The notes beneath the pieces were generated by a model. The model was given only the letters and a program-made list of their open reading frames with translations, did not search any database and was not told the origin of the DNA. A program made the position numbers and the translations under genes. From an uncultured Pseudorhodobacter sp. (GTDB lineage: Bacteria; Pseudomonadota; Alphaproteobacteria; Rhodobacterales; Rhodobacteraceae): a DNA stretch of 8,609 bases. Of the stretch, positions 7,176 to 8,609 are shown piece by piece. The DNA lies in the NCBI GenBank assembly GCA_945957495.1, contig CAMFLG010000109.1:1-8609 (forward strand), given 5' to 3'. Numbering within the stretch: position 1 is the stretch's first letter; each line of letters opens with the position of its first letter.

Positions 7176-8248
7176 CACGTCCCTCCGTCCTTGCGCGGCG
7201 CGTCCTGCAGCAGCAGGTGCAGCGTTTCCGGCCCGCCGAACCCGCCCGATTTTGCAACGATCAGCGGCGCATCCGGGCGGTCCAGCGCCCGGCACAGCGG
7301 CAACCCAGGCAACACCTCTGCCAGAACCTGCAACTGCCCCACGCCCATTTCGGCCAGCACCGCCGCTGCCGTCTCGCCGCCTGTCAGCACCAGACAAGCC
7401 CGCCCTGCCACCAGATCGCGCACGAATGCCTGCGCCAACGCGCGGCTGACATCCTGCGCGGGTGCCAAGGCATCGCCCGGCACCGCCTGCAGAATGGCCA
7501 CATCGCCGCCCGCCCGGCCGCCGCTGTAGCAGCCATTCGGCGCCGCAAGATAGACGGCCCCCGGCTGTGCCTGCCGCAAGTCCTTAACCTGCTCAACCGT
7601 GATCGGGTCGCGCGATCCGACGGCAAAGGCAATCGGGCGCGGCAAGGGCAGATCAACCGCCACAGCACCACCGACGCCGCTCATAGACCGCGCGAGGCCC
7701 GCTGAAAGCCCCCGCGCCCCAATCAGCAACACATCGCGGCCAATCCCGGCCAGAAGCGCGTCCATATCGGCATCGGTCCGCGCATCCGGCACCTGCAACG
7801 CAATCCCCTGCGCCCCCGCCACAACCTGCGCCACGTCGATGGGCGCAGCGACGCCAAAACCGCGCAACTGCCCATCCACCACAACGCGCCCCATCGCCGG
7901 GATCGCCGGGCAAATCACCGCCTTGGTCTGGCCCAGCACCTGCGCCAACGCGGCCACCTCCACCGCGATATTGCCCTTCATCCGCGAGTCGATCTTCTTG
8001 AAAACCCGCGGCACAGACCGCAGCGCCGCAGCCACAGCCCGCACCGCCTGTGCTGCTGCCTCTGGCGGCATCTCGCGGCTATTGGTGGAAATCGCCAACA
8101 CCTCGGCATCCCGCTCGAACGCCGCCGCCAGATGCGTCGGCTCCGTCACCACCACGCAACGCATCCCGGCCTCTGCAAACGGACCAACGGCGTCAAGCGC
8201 GCCGGTCAGGTCATCCGCGACGACGGCTATTCTGACTGAATTTGCCAA
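7175..8248 (-). CDS. Four-carbon acid-sugar kinase family protein (DUF1537)
   Basis: Cytoplasmic kinase of the DUF1537 family, whose members phosphorylate C4 of D-threonate, D-erythronate or 3-oxo-tetronates; 357 residues. The start is TTG at 8248: AGGAG (8258-8254) lies 5 nt upstream, an in-frame TAA at 8275-8273 blocks a longer form, and the essential ADDLTGA motif (11-17) begins only ten residues in. N-terminal substrate domain: ADDLTGA, STNSR (54-58), FKKIDSRMKGNI (83-94) and PAIPAMGR (114-121). C-terminal nucleotide domain: VGSRDPIT (210-217), LTGGETAAAV (288-297), LPGLPLC (313-319) and KSGGFG (333-338). It seems shorter than characterised members (about 420 residues, from memory), apparently in the middle. 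It would feed PdxA2 on the convergent operon. Which C4 acid it uses cannot be told from motifs. Confidence 0.92.
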   Translation of the reverse strand: MANSVRIAVVADDLTGALDAVGPFAEAGMRCVVVTEPTHLAAAFERDAEVLAISTNSREMPPEAAAQAVRAVAAALRSVPRVFKKIDSRMKGNIAVEVAALAQVLGQTKAVICPAIPAMGRVVVDGQLRGFGVAAPIDVAQVVAGAQGIALQVPDARTDADMDALLAGIGRDVLLIGARGLSAGLARSMSGVGGAVAVDLPLPRPIAFAVGSRDPITVEQVKDLRQAQPGAVYLAAPNGCYSGGRAGGDVAILQAVPGDALAPAQDVSRALAQAFVRDLVAGRACLVLTGGETAAAVLAEMGVGQLQVLAEVLPGLPLCRALDRPDAPLIVAKSGGFGGPETLHLLLQDAPRKDGGT

Positions 8249-8253
8249 GAAAA

Positions 8254-8258
8254 CTCCT
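8254..8258 (-). promoter_or_regulatory. Ribosome binding site deciding the TTG start of the kinase
   Basis: Minus-strand AGGAG, 5 nt before TTG. No ATG or GTG start is available between the in-frame TAA at 8275-8273 and the first conserved motif, so this site is what supports the rare start codon. Confidence 0.75.
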
Positions 8259-8259
8259 G

Positions 8260-8272
8260 ATTTGTCACAAAT
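8260..8272. promoter_or_regulatory. Candidate GntR/FCD operator: perfect 13-bp palindrome
   Basis: Plus strand ATTTGT-C-ACAAAT: two perfect 6-nt arms around one base. The GT-N-AC core with flanking T/A agrees with the general GntR-family operator pattern. It overlaps the 3' part of the predicted -10 box and the expected transcription start of the kinase-regulator operon, a position suited to repression. The half-site ATTTGT recurs at 8302-8307. The assignment to the local regulator is inferred from position. Confidence 0.55.
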
Positions 8273-8298
8273 TTATCCAAATACCTGTTAACTTGCAA
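8270..8298 (-). promoter_or_regulatory. Predicted sigma70-type promoter of the kinase-regulator operon
   Basis: On the minus strand TTGCAA (8298-8293) is followed after exactly 17 nt by TAAATT (8275-8270), each matching 4 of 6 consensus bases. The expected start of transcription is about 8263, giving a leader of some 14 nt that contains AGGAG. The region is clearly AT-richer than the genes around it. An alternative -35, TTTACA at about 8312-8307, would need a weaker -10. Confidence 0.5.
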
Positions 8299-8463
8299 TG
8301 CATTTGTAAATTTCCGCCGCTGCGCGGTCCGGCCGGAAAGCCCCACCTCGCACCATCAACGGGCGCCATGCAAAACCCGACACACCTATGCTGCAAGGGC
8401 CGTCCAGACCGCAGTTGCCACGCGCCTACGCAAACAGCCACAAAGACCGCGCCCGTCTGCGAT

Positions 8464-8478
8464 GATTTTGTCAAAATC
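8464..8478. repeat. 15-bp palindrome upstream of tRNA-Ser
   Basis: GATTTTG-T-CAAAATC, with perfect 7-nt arms around one base. It resembles the palindrome at 8260-8272 (both begin GATTT and share GTCA and AAAT in order), but the half-site spacing differs. It could be a second protein site or chance; no function can be assigned. Confidence 0.4.
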
Positions 8479-8482
8479 GGGG

Positions 8483-8511
8483 TTGCAACGGGCTTTCGAC
8501 CCAGCTAAACC
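8483..8511 (+). promoter_or_regulatory. Possible weak promoter for tRNA-Ser
   Basis: TTGCAA (8483-8488), a 17-nt spacer, then TAAACC (8506-8511). The -35 hexamer is the same as the one used by the kinase promoter, but the -10 is poor. It would start transcription about 20 nt before the mature tRNA. A low-confidence call from spacing alone. Confidence 0.22.
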
Positions 8512-8540
8512 CCGCCTCCATAGACGACCCCCAAAAGCGC

Positions 8541-8609
8541 GGAGAGGTGCCGGAGTGGTCGATCGGGGCGGTCTCGAAAACCGTTGTGGGTTTGCGCCCA
8601 CCGTGGGTT
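8541..8609 (+). tRNA. tRNA-Ser (anticodon CGA), 3' end beyond the window
   Basis: Starts with acceptor strand GGAGAGG, then TG. The D arm pairs CCG with CGG (8564-8566). The anticodon stem pairs GCGGT (8568-8572) with ACCGT (8580-8584) around loop CTCGAAA, so the anticodon at 8575-8577 is CGA, reading UCG serine codons. A long variable arm (GTGGG 8586-8590 pairing with CCCAC 8597-8601), typical of serine tRNAs, follows. The 5' side of the T stem (GTGGG, 8603-8607) is present; the window ends two bases into the T loop, so the 3' acceptor strand is unseen. Confidence 0.93.

Larger units (their letters stand above)
8312..8540. other. Intergenic stretch without a recognisable gene
   Basis: About 230 bp between the kinase promoter and the tRNA. 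Short open frames cross it on both strands but lack ribosome sites and family-like sequence, and some run into the promoter or the tRNA. Visible structure: a 15-bp palindrome at 8464-8478 and a weak nested hairpin (GGGGTT 8479-8484 with AACCCC 8508-8513, enclosing GGG 8490-8492 with CCC 8500-8502). No rho-independent terminator with a T tract is seen. Confidence 0.5.

Noticed and set aside
6501..7529. 342-codon plus-strand open frame opposite the regulator and kinase
   Set aside because: Its translation is low-complexity and arginine/proline-rich, as expected from the antisense of GC-rich genes. Both minus-strand genes have full domain motifs and ribosome sites.
8469..8474. Minus-strand TTGACA as a -35 box for a further transcript
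   Set aside because: The position 17 nt downstream holds a GC-rich hexamer with no resemblance to a -10 box.
8242..8508. 88-codon plus-strand open frame in the intergenic region
   Set aside because: It begins inside the kinase gene, crosses the promoter/operator, lacks a ribosome site and shows no conserved motif.
1..8609. CRISPR array, insertion sequence, prophage, defence or toxin-antitoxin system
   Set aside because: No spaced direct repeats, transposase, integrase, nuclease or toxin-like small gene pair is present; all coding space is taken by transport, metabolism and regulation.

Overview
The window is GC-rich, with about two-thirds G+C judged by eye. It is gene-dense, uses overlapping stop/start junctions, and reads as chromosomal DNA of an alphaproteobacterium, most likely of the Rhodobacterales type. 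That assignment rests on base composition, codon use and gene style only; there is no marker gene to fix the species.

Layout. From the left edge to 6438, seven plus-strand genes form one tightly packed operon whose promoter and probable substrate-binding-protein gene lie outside the window: a DppB-type permease (5' end missing), a DppC-type permease, a DppD-type ATPase, a DppF-type ATPase, a PdxA2-type dehydrogenase, a DHDPS/NAL-family class I aldolase or lyase, and a group III iron-dependent alcohol dehydrogenase. All junctions inside the operon are TGATG or ATGA overlaps, except a 1-bp gap before the alcohol dehydrogenase. From 8248 down to 6441 on the minus strand is a two-gene unit: a DUF1537 four-carbon acid-sugar kinase (TTG start) and, coupled to it by TGATG, a GntR/FCD transcription factor. 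The two operons converge with only two bases between their stop codons. To the right is an AT-rich promoter/operator region (about 8254-8311), a stretch of about 230 bp without a gene, and a tRNA-Ser(CGA) cut by the right edge.

How the genes work together. A DUF1537 kinase next to PdxA2 is the known core for breaking down four-carbon sugar acids such as D-threonate: phosphorylation at C4, then oxidation at C3 with decarboxylation to dihydroxyacetone phosphate. A peptide/nickel-family ABC importer, an aldolase lacking the DHDPS-specific arginine, and an iron alcohol dehydrogenase are added here. That suggests the real substrate is larger or different from a free C4 acid, for example a conjugate or a longer 2-keto acid, whose other part is handled by the aldolase and dehydrogenase. 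This part is inference. The GntR/FCD protein probably senses a pathway intermediate and controls at least its own operon: a perfect 13-bp palindrome overlaps the predicted -10 box and start of transcription.

The best candidate for something undescribed is this combined pathway. Its substrate cannot be read from the sequence.
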